This document shows, piece after piece, positions 1 to 11,245 of a DNA stretch of 64,000 nt (positions are counted from its first letter, which is position 1; each line of letters starts with the position of its first letter). The notes below the pieces were generated by a model. It ran no database searches and had not been told where the DNA came from. It saw nothing but the letters and a program-made list of their open reading frames with translations. Origin of the DNA: Larix kaempferi (lineage: Eukaryota > Streptophyta > Pinopsida > Pinales > Pinaceae). The DNA lies in the NCBI GenBank assembly GCA_027924585.1, contig BSBM01000608.1, positions 11,940,501 through 12,004,500 of the forward strand, in the 5' to 3' direction. The position numbers and the translations under genes are program-made.

Positions 1-1432
1 ATAGTATGATAGCGAGGTACTGCTGAAAGTACTACCATTGTTACTTTGGTGGGAGAGGGATGCTTCACCTCTGGTTTCCCTTCTTCTGCTGTAGTATATC
101 CTTCTTCTTGGGATGAATTATGTCCTTCTTCCTCCATGCCCCCTTCATATCCCTCATCACAAAATACTTCAATGAATTGGGCCTTTCCTTTAGCAAATTT
201 ATGTCCAGGTACCCATGGTTGGAAGCATGAGTAACACAATTTCTCCCTTCTGAGCTCTTCCATGCTTAGTTCCTCTTTCTTATCCTTTCCATATTCATCT
301 TCTTTCCATGGCTTCTTATCAGGTGCATCTCTTTTCCAAGGTTTCTTTTCAATTATGAAGTCAGGCTTGGGAGGAAATCTCATTCGAGGAAGCAAGTTCA
401 TTGCATATTTTAATGTAGTTGGCTTGTGGGATTTGACCAAACCTTTTAAGGGTTCAACCAAACCTTCAATGAACAGCAATACCAACCTTCCCATAGATAC
501 ATCAGCCACCTTGACTGATAATTTTTGAAAGTCCAACATATATTCAGTAGGGGACCCAGTTTGCTTCAATTGAGCTAATTCCTTGAAAGGCAATTCTGGA
601 TCTTTTTGTTCAAATCGCTCTAGTACCCTATCAACAAATTCTCCATATGTTTTAACCTAATAATGACCCAAGGTTTTCAATCCATATAACCACCATTCAT
701 TGGCATCTCCTTCCAAATGCAAAATGGCCATTTTTAATGCATCCTCTTCCAACATAGGATTGAGCTGAAAATATACATCCAATTTTTGCACCCAAGTGTT
801 AGCAAAATTTTGAGAAGAACCATCAAAAGTAGGAAGTGACATTTTTCCAATAGCACTATTTAATTCTTTGTTTTGGAATGGACTCCTATTGTCTCCCTTC
901 CTTTTAATCTTTTGCATAGCATCAATGTAGTGACTGAGTGGTACACCTCTTTTACACTCTTCATTCAAATCATTCCAATCATTTACTAGTTTCTTGTAAT
1001 ACCAGTCAAGATTGGGATCTTCTTTGGGTGTGATAAATTTAGGTGCAGTATGCCTTTGTGTGCTTTGAAATTCATCAGGTCTATTATGAGGTCCTGTACT
1101 TGAGAAAATATGCTCATTCCCTTTCATCTTTTCCCCTGAGTGTGAACCACTATTATCTCCTATCATCCCTTTGCCTGAAAGTTGGCTACCCAACAATTCG
1201 AAACCTTTCATCATTGTTTATTCATATCTAGAATAACCATGGTAATTCCTTCAAAACATGGTTTTAAGGCTTCAATAAATTCCTCCTTATGTCTTAATTT
1301 TTCCTCCTCCTCTCTACCCATTGTTTTAGAAAAAAACTCTTTTTCTACTACTATCTCTTCTTCAACCAAAACTTCTTCAACTACTGATTCAAAGGGTGGC
1401 GTTTTATTTGTTTGGATTCTTGTTAATACCAT
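1..1432 (-). pseudogene. Ty3/gypsy gag relic (5' part of an element leaving the window on the left)
   Basis: Minus-strand reading gives a retrotransposon capsid protein. It starts at a Met codon at 1432 just downstream of a primer-binding site and has a Glu-rich N-terminus. A capsid segment near 660-840 contains WVQKLDVYFQLNP and LEGDANEWWL, typical of plant gypsy gag. A single zinc-knuckle-like segment (CYSCFQPWVPGHK) sits near 195-240. The knuckle's last Cys is replaced by Phe, so it probably cannot bind zinc as written. The frame is broken by a shift near 1212 (two ATG-overlapping frames) and a stop at about 657. Protease and later pol domains would lie left of base 1. Family assignment is firm; lineage within gypsy is not resolved. 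Confidence 0.85.
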
Positions 1433-1448
1433 CAGGTGCCAATACCAT

Positions 1449-1460
1449 GCTCTGATACCA
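1449..1460 (-). promoter_or_regulatory. Primer-binding site, initiator-Met tRNA type
   Basis: The minus strand reads TGGTATCAGAGC, the standard plant LTR-retrotransposon priming site complementary to the 3' end of initiator methionine tRNA. It lies two bases inside the LTR end at 1463, which fixes both element orientation and LTR boundary. Confidence 0.9.
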
Positions 1461-1462
1461 CT

Positions 1463-3214
1463 TGTAATGACCCTTTTTCAAAATTCTTTTAAAATGCCAA
1501 TTTTTCCACTTTTTCCCCAATTTCGACCTTTGACAAGTTTAACTGTTTTGACCTCCAAATCAACCCAAATGCTCCCAAATCTTCTGTAGGAGTGTATGAA
1601 TGGTATTTAGACTTTAATATCAGGTTCAGGGATATTTTATGGCCCTCCAAATACTGCTGCAAACTTGATTTGTATTCTGATCAATATATGTAATTTTGAT
1701 TAGTAATTTGTGCATCAAATCCCCCCTGGATAACATTGCAAATGGCCTTCCAAATGCCTCCAAACTCCCACGAATTTATGAACATAGTTATAAAATGTGT
1801 TAATTATCTGATTAAGGTCTCATATGCACCATTAATTGATTTCTACTACTATTGTAAATCTCTCACATTCAACAGCAAAAACCCCCAATTCGACCCTTGG
1901 GGAAATGGCACTATTTCACCTCCCAATACAACTAAACTGAGTAAAAATGCTTCAAATGCTCAAGTACAGTACATGAAACTTGTAGAATGAATCCATGGAA
2001 GTATATTTATCACAAATATATCATATAATCATCCATCAATTCGAAATAATCAACATTATAGTATCATACATCAATGCATTGGGGAAATGGACATTGTTTG
2101 CTCATTAATCAATAGTTTTGCATACAACCAGTGGGTATTTCGACCTGAGACTTTCTGAATATTAATAAAAGAGGATATTAATCTATTACAATCAGAAATA
2201 TATAATGATAAGCTCTCTCAAGAAGCACAAGTGCTCACCAAAAATGCCCTCCCTCAAGGAGCATGAATATGCCTTCAAAACTGGAAACGGTGGAGAGAAA
2301 GTGCTGCACTAAACCAAACCATGAAACTTCCTGTAGCTGCTACTTGCAAATACAAACTCTATTAAAGCACCATGAAAGACCTGAGTGGCCTCTCCAAACA
2401 CCAACTTGGATGGGAATCTTTCACCCTCGAAATTGGCTAAGGCAAGAACTAGTCATCCACTAGCTCTCTCTTCAACAATGCAATTTTTCTCAAATCATCA
2501 AAAGCCATTCTCATACTTCATTTCTACATTTTATAACCAGAATTAGCCTTCTAAGGGTTGAAATCCTCTCAATAGATTCAATAGATTTCCATTTAGGAAA
2601 TATTCCACATTTGCCACTTGTCTCCTAGTTCCAACCTTCCATCTTCTCCCAAATTCGATTTTGAGTCTCTTTGGCTTCTCTAACTCGCAAATTCGCCTTC
2701 CTTGAGCCTATTTTTGGTGCTGACATGTCATAGTCATCAGATGTCAGAGGTCAGGTCTGCAATTTGTCATAGTTGTCATAGATGCTCCATCATTGGTGTC
2801 ATAAGGGCTAGGGAATCTAGCCCAAGTGTCCACAAACTTCCACTTTGACTCTTTATCTTCCATGGAGGTTACCAATCCTTCCCAATTCAACCTAAGATGC
2901 TCAATTACATGTGTTATGACTTACCAACTCACCCAAGAGTGTTCACATTCCCATTAATTCAAATTTGCAAAAGAGAGATACCATGTATTATGAAAAATCA
3001 AGCTAGTGTGGGTCCCACATCCTCCATTTGTCACCTAGGATTTCTCTTGAATTTCTTTATCCACTCTATTTATTAAATACTTGAACCCTTATAATGTCTA
3101 AACATCATTTATTAGCTTCCTTATTACCATTCCACATGTGCTCATCCAACCTAGGAAACTAGTAGGATTGATGGGATTGTCTTACTATCAAATTATTGGA
3201 ATGGGGACATTACA
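1463..3214 (-). repeat. 5' LTR of the minus-strand gypsy element (1,752 bases)
   Basis: On the plus strand the segment begins TGTAATGACCC and ends GGGGACATTACA, imperfect inverted ends with the TG...CA rule obeyed. The primer-binding site follows directly on the minus-strand side. Read in element orientation it opens TGTAATGTCCCCA, the same opening as the solo LTR at 20394-21694, so the two are probably related families. The other LTR lies outside the window, so the target duplication cannot be checked; the candidate on this side is the five bases after 3214. No ORF of note inside. Confidence 0.8.
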
Positions 3215-3250
3215 ATGGTCCAAGCATTCAATATGTTGCATATACAAAAC

Positions 3251-3410
3251 ACATACAAATGATCCAACTGATCATATCCAGCATCCAACATGATGCGTAC
3301 ATACATAAATGATCCAACTGATCATATCCAGCATCCAACATGATGCATACATACATATACATATAAATGATCCAATTGATCATATCCAACATCATCCTGA
3401 TGCATATACA
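3251..3410. repeat. Three tandem copies of a 50-58-base unit
   Basis: The phrase GATCCAACTGATCATATCC recurs at 3261 and 3311, with a variant at 3369, each followed by CATCCAACATGATGC or a close variant and a run of ATACATAC. It lies between the copia RNase H end and the gypsy LTR, so it is probably part of the copia element's truncated 3' LTR or 3' untranslated region. Confidence 0.75.
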
Positions 3411-3539
3411 GAGTAGTAACAATAGCATCGTCCTAATGCTCATCATCCAGCACTTACATCCACAACCATGTGAAGGATCCTCCTTCCAACATGCTTGGAA
3501 TGGCCTCTACAAATGTGTCCATCACTTCTTCCTCGAAGT

Positions 3540-4830
3540 GTCATCAATCCGAAGAACACCAAGCCTCTCTCTAAAGTACTCGAACTTCACTCTGGCTAGT
3601 GGTTTCGTCAGCACATCTGCAATCTGCTTGTCCATCGCAATGTATAGGAGCTTCACAGCTCCTCTCTACACCATATCCCTGATATAGTGATATTTGATCT
3701 CTATGTGTTTCGACCTGCCATGAAACACTGGGTTCTCGGACAGCTTCACACAACTCTGGTTATCACAAAAGATACCAGTAGCATCCAATGGGAGATCAAA
3801 TAACTCAGACAATAGCTTCCGTATCCATACTGCCTCACAACTAGCTGAACAGGTTGCAACATACTCTGCCTCAACTATACTCAGTGCTACGCAGGACTAC
3901 TTCCTGCTAAACCAAGAGATCACACTTGATCCCATACTGAAGTAGCATCCAGATGTGCTCTTCCTATCTGCAGCACTGCCAGCCCAATCTGAATCAACAT
4001 AAACCTGCAGGTTAAACTTTTGATTCACATCATACTCGAGCCCATAATCCACTGTACCCTTCAGGTACCTCAGAACATGCTTTACAGCAACCAGGTGAAC
4101 ACTCCTTGGATCCATCAAGAACTAGCTCAATGTGTTCACCGCAAATCAAATATCTGGTCTCGTGTTCGTCAAGTACATCAAGGACCCAATCATCTGATGA
4201 TACATAGAGACATCAACTGGCTCAGATGAAGCATGACAAAGAAGCTTCAGATTCGATACCATAGGTGTGGCCATGGCCTTGCAATCCATCATCTCAAACC
4301 TCTTCAGGATCTCTACTGCATACTTCCCTTGTCCAAGGAAGATTCCATCTGCACTTTGACACACCTCCATGCCAAAAACAAATAGTGCATCATTCCCAAG
4401 TTCTTCATCTCGAACCCGACAGTAAGATTCCGCTGCGTGTCGGCAATCAATCTATCTTGACCTATAACAAACAGGTTATCCGCATACAAAAGTAGTATCA
4501 CTGGATTTCTTTCCTCAACCTTGTAGTAAAGGTTTGAATCCACTTTACTCTTGGTAAAACCCAAACTAGATAGAAAGCTGTCTATCCTACCAAGTTCTGC
4601 ACACATATATGACCACACCATTCAAGAAGGCTGTCTTGAAATCCATCTAGTGTATCTTCTATTTCATCACTTTTATATTTCTCTATGTTTCCATCTGCAA
4701 CATGCTTGATCTGATAGTTCCATTTGGAATTCACAACAGAATTTTCTTCAGCTCTTGGGACCGCATCCCAAACATCGTTCTTCATGATCGACGGATCATG
4801 GCATTCTTCTCGTATCCTGGGAACTTCAAT
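3540..4830 (-). pseudogene. Ty1/copia pol relic: reverse transcriptase and RNase H
   Basis: Read on the minus strand in order: the RT start (IMKNDVWDAVPR, near 4745-4790), the RT catalytic box (LLYADNLFVIG, near 4450-4500), the thumb region (ILKRFEMMDCK...ATPMVSNLKL), YHQMIGSLMYLTNTRPDI, the RNase H start (VYVDSDWAGSAADRKSTSG, near 3950-4010) and its end (ALSIVEAEYVATC, CDNQSC, FHGRSKHIEIKYHYIRD). This order and wording are diagnostic of copia. The catalytic YxDD box reads YADN, losing one metal-binding Asp. Several frameshifts and stops break the frame. Gag, protease and integrase are not recognisable to the right, so the element is truncated near 4830. Confidence 0.9.
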
Positions 4831-5339
4831 ATCTTCAATAGATAATTTTTTTGCTTGAACAAATGTTGTAGTCCTTCTTTTGTAGGTGAAGGTATATGGT
4901 CTTTTCTACAAAACAAGTTAAATTGCATGATTAGAAACATCTCATAATTTTCAGACAAATTCTTACACATAAAGAAATATGTCATATAGTCATGCAATTA
5001 CCTTAGCCAATGCTTTAATACAACATTTATCCATGTTCCACAACCTTCTAGATGCCTTCTAGTCTCTACCAAAACATTGTTAAGAGTTTGCACTACTCCC
5101 AACATGTCAGCAAAGAGGTTTCATTCTAGATAAGTAGCACTTGAATGTTGTACAGTGCCATAGGCCACTTACCCATCACATGCATACTAGTAGTATACTG
5201 TTCATTAATGCAATCATTCTAATATGCACAATACATATCCTAAGTCTAGGAACATGAGCATATACATCATTGAACAATTTTATTTAAACAAACAAATATG
5301 CAAGAAATGATAATTAAAAATACTTATCTGTGTTTGGTT

Positions 5340-5545
5340 GCTAGGTGGACTCCCTCTGAGTCTTTGCTTCCTTGCAAGAGCTACTGAAGTAGCTTCTTCT
5401 ACACCTTTCTATTGTGGAATGTAGAAAGATGGTCAACTCCCTCTGAATATCTGCATCCTTGCAGAAACTACTGAAGTGTGCTCCTTTGCTTTCTTGCAGG
5501 AACAACTGGAGTGTGCTCCCTCTTGATCTTTGCTTCCTGGATTAC
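5340..5545. repeat. Degenerate tandem repeat, about three copies of a 55-85-base unit
   Basis: The words ACTCCCTCTGA, TTTGCTTCCTTGCA and GCTACTGAAGT recur in the same order at about 5350, 5432 and 5481 with substitutions and small gaps. No function is evident. Confidence 0.6.
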
Positions 5546-6779
5546 CTATCCTTGAACTTACATCCATCCTTAATCACTATGCATGCTTATTATTATCATC
5601 ATTGTGTTATCCTTGAGGTCTTATACATAATCACACATTTATTAGTATAATCTTAATACTATCAAAACACAATAATCTTAAACATGTATAGTCATGATTA
5701 TTCACAGATAATAAACATAGTATTCAAGGTTTCAGGGAAGTCTTCTTTTACTCATGCATATTCTTATTTGATCATAGGTCTCTTCTGATTAGTTAAATCA
5801 TCAATGCATAAACCCGTGATTACTCAAACCTGTACCTTCATGATTCTTCTGGTTAGTCATATCATCAATTATGGTAAGAAACATAATATGCATACAACCA
5901 TGACTATTCAAACCTATGACTTCATGAATAATCATTATCAACAACACAACAATATAAGATCCTAACACAAGGTAGGATTCTAGCTTGATATAGGAAAAAC
6001 ATACTTGGATTAGCATGCTAGCTAGTTATGTCTAACATACCCGCATAATGTCTTCTGGTTCTCTTCAGTGACTTGTGCTAGTAACCTACATGTCTCATAA
6101 GTTAACCATTGTAGAACCAAGTTATACATACCTCGTAAGTAGATCTTCTATGTGATCCATGACAATGGATGAATCTTTGTCTTCATGTCACCATGATCAT
6201 ATGTTCTTGAAGTAGAACATGATTTGTCTTTCTTGGTGTACCTTTTATGTTAGTAGACAACATAAACCTCATACAACACCATAATGCATTAGTACAATCA
6301 TAAGTGTCAACACCCTAACCAATGAATATCTTCTATCATGCATTCATAATTTTGTTAAGGTGATACGACAAATCTAAAATCAAGATTGTACTAACCGTAA
6401 TAACATGAAGACAAACATACCATAAACTTAATCATGAACAAATCTCGAAACATACCTTGATGAGTCATACCTGTCGAGATCGCTTGTAATCTTCTTATGT
6501 AAGGCCTTAGCCTCATCTCCCATTGAAACAGGAACTTTTTCACTTATGCAGGTGACCAATCCATCCTCTTATAGGATTAAACCAATCCACTTGATTTGCA
6601 GGAACTGGATCTAGAGTTGTAATAGGGTTTGTCAGAGAAACCCCCAAAATTCAAACTTTGAATTTCAAACTTCCAAAATGATAGAAATATGCGCCTTGAT
6701 GAGTTGATCAAGTTGGTATATTCAAAATTTGAAAACTACAAAGTTTCACCCCTCGAAATTGCCTTTTAGATTTTCGGAT

Positions 6780-7110
6780 TCACTAGGGAGGACCCTGAAT
6801 TAGGGTTTGAGTTTCCCGAAGCTTCACCCAACCAAAAGATTTGACTAAAATCTCTAAGCTTCAATTTTTATGAGGAGCTTCCAGCCATGGTCACAGCTTT
6901 CCAAAATTCCAATTTTTGCAGAAGCCCTAATTTTCCATCTTTCTGATCAAAGTCCCAAACTGGGGTTTGATCAAGCCCGGCCTTCTGCCCAACCAAAAAT
7001 TTGATCTTGGTCTCTAAATTTTGATTTTGATGAGTAGCATCCAGCCGTGGTCTCTGATTACAAAAATTTCAACTTTCTCCGAAGCCCTAAATTTCGGAAG
7101 CCATAAACGA
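6780..7110. repeat. Diverged direct duplication of about 150 bases
   Basis: Two adjacent units share the same succession of phrases: a TAGGGTTTGA or TGGGGTTTGA start, CCAACCAAAA, TTTGA, TCTCTAA, TTTTGATGAG or TTTATGAGGAG, CAGCC(A/G)TGGTC, a CAAAA-TTTC stretch and GAAGCCCTAA at the end. Unit one is about 6795-6945 and unit two about 6955-7105. It lies in the presumed leader of the copia element. Confidence 0.6.
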
Positions 7111-7743
7111 AGGTGCTCAAAAATAATTCTGTTTTGACATAAATATGTACCTAATTATTTCTGGTGTAACTTTGAACTTTTCAATCCACAGGGTCTAAAA
7201 CAGTTTCTTGAGATATCCTGACCTGTTTTCTTTCCATCCCGACAGGTCTGACCTCAATTGGATTCTCTGAGAGAGAGTTATGCCAAGTGTCGCAACATGG
7301 CCTGTTTATGGGATAATACAGGAGAGCAAACGTGTATGGCGTGCCACTTGTCAATGGTTCAACTTCGGCCTCTGAAAAATTTTCTTGAGATAGTATAGTA
7401 TGTGTACTACCTGTCATGTTTTATGAAATTTCATTTGGAGCTTCCTAGCCCAAGTTATGACCTTTTTCCCAAGGTCACCGGATTTTGACTCAGATCTGGA
7501 AGAGGCAGAAACCCTTTATTGTACAGATCATAAATCACAAATTACAACGAATTAGAGGTTGTTCTTTGGACACAAGGTACATGGGGATCTGATATTCGAC
7601 CTGTAAACGTTTCAGATCTGAAAACTTCTCCAAAATGGATTTATAGTGAAAGTGTTACGATGACCGGTTTTTGCTATATCAAGCCCTAGCATCGTAAGTG
7701 CAACAAGTGTCATACATGCCATATCATGCCTTCTTTCAGGCTA

Positions 7744-7755
7744 GCTCTAATACCA
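7744..7755 (-). promoter_or_regulatory. Primer-binding site of a minus-strand copia element
   Basis: The minus strand reads TGGTATTAGAGC directly against the LTR end at 7756. This is the common copia variant of the initiator-Met tRNA priming site. Confidence 0.85.
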
Positions 7756-8399
7756 TGTTAAATTTTCAGAATTTACTTCAATCTGATCTAGGATCTTAAC
7801 TGAGTGAACAACATGTACAGCAAATCTACAGCATATCAATCATGGACACAATAATGCAAGCACACAAGAGACATAGAGTTTACTTGGGGAAAACCATAAA
7901 GGTGAAAAACCCCAATAACTTCCTCAAAGATAGATAGAGCAATGATACAACCAAAATACAAGAGATAGACTTCTCCTAGCAGCAGAGCCTCCTTGTCCAC
8001 AAGTTTGCCACTCTCCCAAGTGTGAGTGAGAGAATAGAATGTGTAAAATGAGAGAGATGCACTCTCTATTTATACACTAACTTGACTTGACCTTTACTCA
8101 ACTAGGTCAGCCTCAACTTAACCACTTAACATAATGCTGACTGGGCCGACCCCCACTAGGGTGGTCTAATAACCCTTTGACCCACATGACTTATACAGGG
8201 CCGACCCCAACAAGGTGGTCTAATAACCCATCAAGTATAAGTTACGACACTTACAATATAAATGACGACACTTCCATATAGAGGAATAATAACATCTCTA
8301 TAGGAATACAAACACTTTCGTATAGAGGAATAATACCATCTCTATAGGAGTACAATATACATATATGAAATACATTCCGAAGTTACATATACATCAACA
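7756..8399 (-). repeat. Copia 5' LTR (644 bases) with a TATA box
   Basis: In element orientation the LTR runs from TGTTGATGTATATG to AAATTTAACA. The ends are TGTT and AACA, and the primer site abuts it. A minus-strand TATAAATAG at 8066-8074 is a good plant TATA box. The U3 side contains two short direct duplications: one with GGCCGACCCC...GGTGGTCTAATAACCC (about 8150-8235), and one with TAGAGGAATAATA(A/C)CATCTCTATAGGA (about 8278-8350). Such U3 duplications often behave as enhancer-like repeats, though that is only an inference here. The plus-side flank begins ATGAC; its partner is not found in the window. Confidence 0.8.
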
Positions 8400-9282
8400 A
8401 TGACAGTTTGAAGTTCACAGTAATTTAAAGTCGCTGAACGTTTTAGATTCTTCAGATTTTTTTCCACCCTTGTTTGTCTTCTTCAAATTTCCAGAATTTA
8501 TTTCCTTCAATTCCAGGTAGTTATCTTCTTACAGTCCATTAATGTGAATTCACAATGTTATATTTGGAAAATCGTGTGTTACTCATTACTGGGCTAAATT
8601 AACGGAATTAATAGGTTTAATGTCGATTCCCGCCAGCTTGCATACGTTTTCTGTCTGGTGATGTAGCGTATTATTTTCATATATTCCATATTGTTTTCTG
8701 CAAATCCTCTAGCATTTGGCTAGGTTTGTTGGAAAACGATAACGACAAATGAACTCTAAAAATTGAAACATGTGTTTTCTTTTTAATATCATTTTGCACT
8801 TAATATTCACTATAGTATACTAATCTATGTAAACGTTAATACTTTATTTGAAATATTTGAAATTGATCATTTATGTCTTAATTTATATAATATTGATTAC
8901 ATTTATTTTAATATAAATATATATAATTTAAGTATTTAATTTAATTGAATAAAATTAAGCAATCAAATAGCTTTAAACAATATTAAGTTATAATTGTTTG
9001 CCAATACAGTATCTTGGCTAGAAAAGTCCCATGTATTGCGTAGTTGGATGTGGTGTATGACTCAAATTGTTGGATGCAATGAGAACACATGTGAGTCTTG
9101 CATATGATACCAAGGCATTTAGTTTAAGAGATAAAGATGATAAAAATGTTCTTAAAATTTAGGCATGATATCGTGTTGGAAAATGAATTTAACAGTGATG
9201 ACAATGCAGATAGTGATGCCATTAGTTAGAAAGATTCTGACTACAATTAACCAAACATAAACATTCTTTCATACGTTTGGGC
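8400..9282. other. AT-rich stretch with no feature recognised
   Basis: Nearly 900 bases with long A/T runs around 8750-9000. I see no coding frame, LTR end or terminal repeat that I can support. The last 100 bases (about 9176-9282) read in one plus frame into the element fragment at 9283 but contain stops. Confidence 0.4.
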
Positions 9283-9345
9283 CGAGAATGCGGTGAATGA
9301 TATAGCAGCTTCTACTTCGCCGAGTGTAGCACAGATCAATTATGG
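9283..9345 (+). pseudogene. Isolated copy of the array linker segment
   Basis: About 60 bases translate to VNDIAASTSPSVAQI, almost the same as the linker VNDIPASTSTSVAHI that is repeated in each unit of the array at 11053-14430. Palindrome repeat P1 begins directly after it. This suggests that a longer domain protein was interrupted by P1, or that a unit was copied here. Confidence 0.55.
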
Positions 9346-10640
9346 AATAATCAAAGCCATGTGGCACAATCTGAACATTCCACGTGTCACCCTGGAGACT
9401 AGATTTCGACATTTGAACGAAAAAATTTACACACGTTTTGCTACAAAGAGTTTGCCATCAAGTCAAAATTTTGTCAGTGAAAGCGAGGTCGCTCTATCGT
9501 TAAGTTGTTCCATTTCGTGGTGTTGGAAGTATATGTTGAGGAGAAAGAGCGGATGCTCCTTCCTCCAGGGATGAGTTTTTCAGAGTGGCTAAAGTAGATA
9601 TCAGCACTCTAAACACATATTTCATAGGAACATTGCTTCGCACATTTTACTAGAGAGTGGAAATATCCAAAGAGAAAGATCGGACGCTCTTTCTCCAAGT
9701 TCTATTTTTAGAATTCCCTCATAAAAGAAGGGGCGGACGATCCTTCTTCTTCCCAATATTATTTTCGTTATAGCTTGAGACTGCAAGAAGGGCCAGTCGA
9801 TCCTTCTTTGTCTTCACCATTCTAGATATCGTCCAATTTATAGATAAAGGTTTTGACAATTATCTACTAAACGAAGGGGCATCAAACCCTTCTTCTCGAA
9901 AAACAGAAGTCAGGGAAAACAATTTTATATGTTATAACTTAGCCATGCTTAGTATTATTCTGGTGTTCACCATTTTAGATATAGATGAATTGACGTACTA
10001 GCCTTCATAGGTTGAATAATTTTACAATTCCCTCATAAATGAACGCGCAGCCGACCCTTCTTCTGCCCAGTATTGTATTCATAATAGTTCTAGAATGCAA
10101 GAAGGGTCGATCGATCCTTCTTTCTTTCGCCATTCTGGATATAGGTGAATTGCTGGATATAGTTGTTCAAAATTATCTCCTAAATGAAGGGGCGGCCGAT
10201 CCCTCTCTTCAGAAAATGGAAGCCGGCACAAACATTTTTATATGTTAGAACTTAGATGATGTCCGAGTCCCTGTTATTTACAGTGGAAGTTGGAAGCCAA
10301 GAATTGTCGACATAGCCTTCGTAGATTAAATATATTTAAATTTATTTCATAAATGAACGGTTGTCCGACCCTTGTTGTGCTCAGTATTCTTCCCTTGTTC
10401 ACAATTTTGGAAAAACATGTATTGACGGCCTAGCATTCGTAGGTTGAACATTTTTAATATTCCATCATAAATGAATGGGTGGGAGATGCTTCTTCTACCC
10501 ATAATTCTTTTCATAATATTTCTAGACTCAAGAAGGGTCGTTCAATCCTTCTTGTGTTCGCTTCTTCTATAAGAAGGGGCGGCCGATCCTACCATTCGCA
10601 AAATTGGAAGTCCGGACAGCCATTTTTTTATATATTATAA
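9346..10640. repeat. Palindrome repeat copy P1 (long, most diverged)
   Basis: Starts with the family head (GCCATGTGGCAC then CCACGTGTCACC, 9358-9392) and continues with a chain of GC-rich imperfect palindromes of 20-24 bases in an AT-rich background. Examples are GAAAGATCGGACGCTCTTTC near 9680, GAAGGGCCAGTCGATCCTTC near 9790, GAAGGGTCGATCGATCCTTC at 10101-10120 and GAAGGGGCGGCCGATCCTAC near 10565. The spacer phrases (TTCATAATAGTT, GATATAGGTGAATTG, GAAGTC..GACA) match copies P2-P4. About ten palindromes are visible, more than in the other copies, so P1 was probably extended by internal duplication. No coding frame. Confidence 0.8.
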
Positions 10641-10744
10641 TCTATGTTATATCCTTGTTTAAAATAAATATGATTGTTAATGTGCTCCTATTATTTTATA
10701 TTTCATAAAGCGCTTCTGAACTAGATTTTGGTTCTGAACAATGT

Positions 10745-11245
10745 GTGCTGTTATTTTATATTTCAGATATCGTTTATGAAATGGATTTTGGTACTCAACA
10801 ATGTATGGACCTACTTTTGAATGGATTGAAAGTTGTTGAAGGAATCTCGTTTCCAGAAAGAAAATTTATGCATAATATCAGCATTAATGAAGGATGTATC
10901 ATTGTAAATGTTACCAAGTCTTTGAATGCAAGTCTTCCATTGCCCTATCGATCAAAAGGTGCAGATACATTGTCAGAGGCTATTGGTGGTTATATTCAAT
11001 GGCCTGTATCTGATATCATTAACCAAATTGGGTCCGCTCTTCGCGATAATGAGGTGATTGATATACCAGCTTCTTCTTCGATGAGTGTAGCACATATCAT
11101 AACAAATGAGAATGAGATGAATGATATACCAGCTTCTACTTCAACGAGTGTAGCGCATATCACAACAACTGAGAATAAATCTTCTTTTATTATGAGAAAA
11201 GTTAAGTTGTTACATAAGTGTTCAGAAAGAAAGGATTGCATTTAA
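10745..11245 (+). CDS. DUF8039-like domain protein, transposon-associated (fragment)
   Basis: A 166-codon frame. Residues about 15-90 run CMDLLLNGLKVVEGISF, then VNVTKSLNASLPLPY, then GADTLSEAIGGYIQWP. The succession (Cys-Leu-Leu...PLPY...ctEAIG.yI.WP) resembles a plant domain often found in proteins linked to En/Spm (CACTA) transposons, which I know as DUF8039; its biochemical role is unknown. After it comes a low-complexity linker in which DIPASxSxSVAHI occurs twice, then a basic tail ending in KCSERKDCI at a stop. In the downstream units the same position reads through to another domain. I treat this as the first module of a longer protein whose continuation was cut by the stop at about 11243. 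No Met-start context or splice sites were verified. Confidence 0.5.
   Translation: MLLFYISDIVYEMDFGTQQCMDLLLNGLKVVEGISFPERKFMHNISINEGCIIVNVTKSLNASLPLPYRSKGADTLSEAIGGYIQWPVSDIINQIGSALRDNEVIDIPASSSMSVAHIITNENEMNDIPASTSTSVAHITTTENKSSFIMRKVKLLHKCSERKDCI

Larger units (their letters stand above)
4831..7743. other. Non-coding retrotransposon-derived stretch, no gene recognised
   Basis: About 2.9 kb without any convincing coding frame on either strand. It lies between a copia pol relic and a minus-strand copia LTR with primer site, so the right part (about 6600-7743) is probably that element's leader. The small ORFs here show no domain I recognise. Two internal duplications are listed separately. 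Whether the LTR at 7756 and the pol relic ever belonged to one element is undecided: the sequence just past the RNase H does not resemble the start of that LTR, which argues against it. Confidence 0.5.

Noticed and set aside
3540-8399. One single copia element from the LTR at 7756 to the RNase H end at 3540
   Set aside because: Gag, protease and integrase are missing between them and the sequence past RNase H does not match the start of that LTR; two separate remnants are more likely.
9346-10640. CRISPR-like reading of the regularly spaced palindromes
   Set aside because: The spacers are themselves related repeats, units are not identical, and the context is a eukaryotic transposon-rich region.
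10996-11241. Minus-strand frames antisense to the DUF8039-like array (several, 10996-14296)
   Set aside because: Shadows of the plus-strand modules, repeated with the unit.
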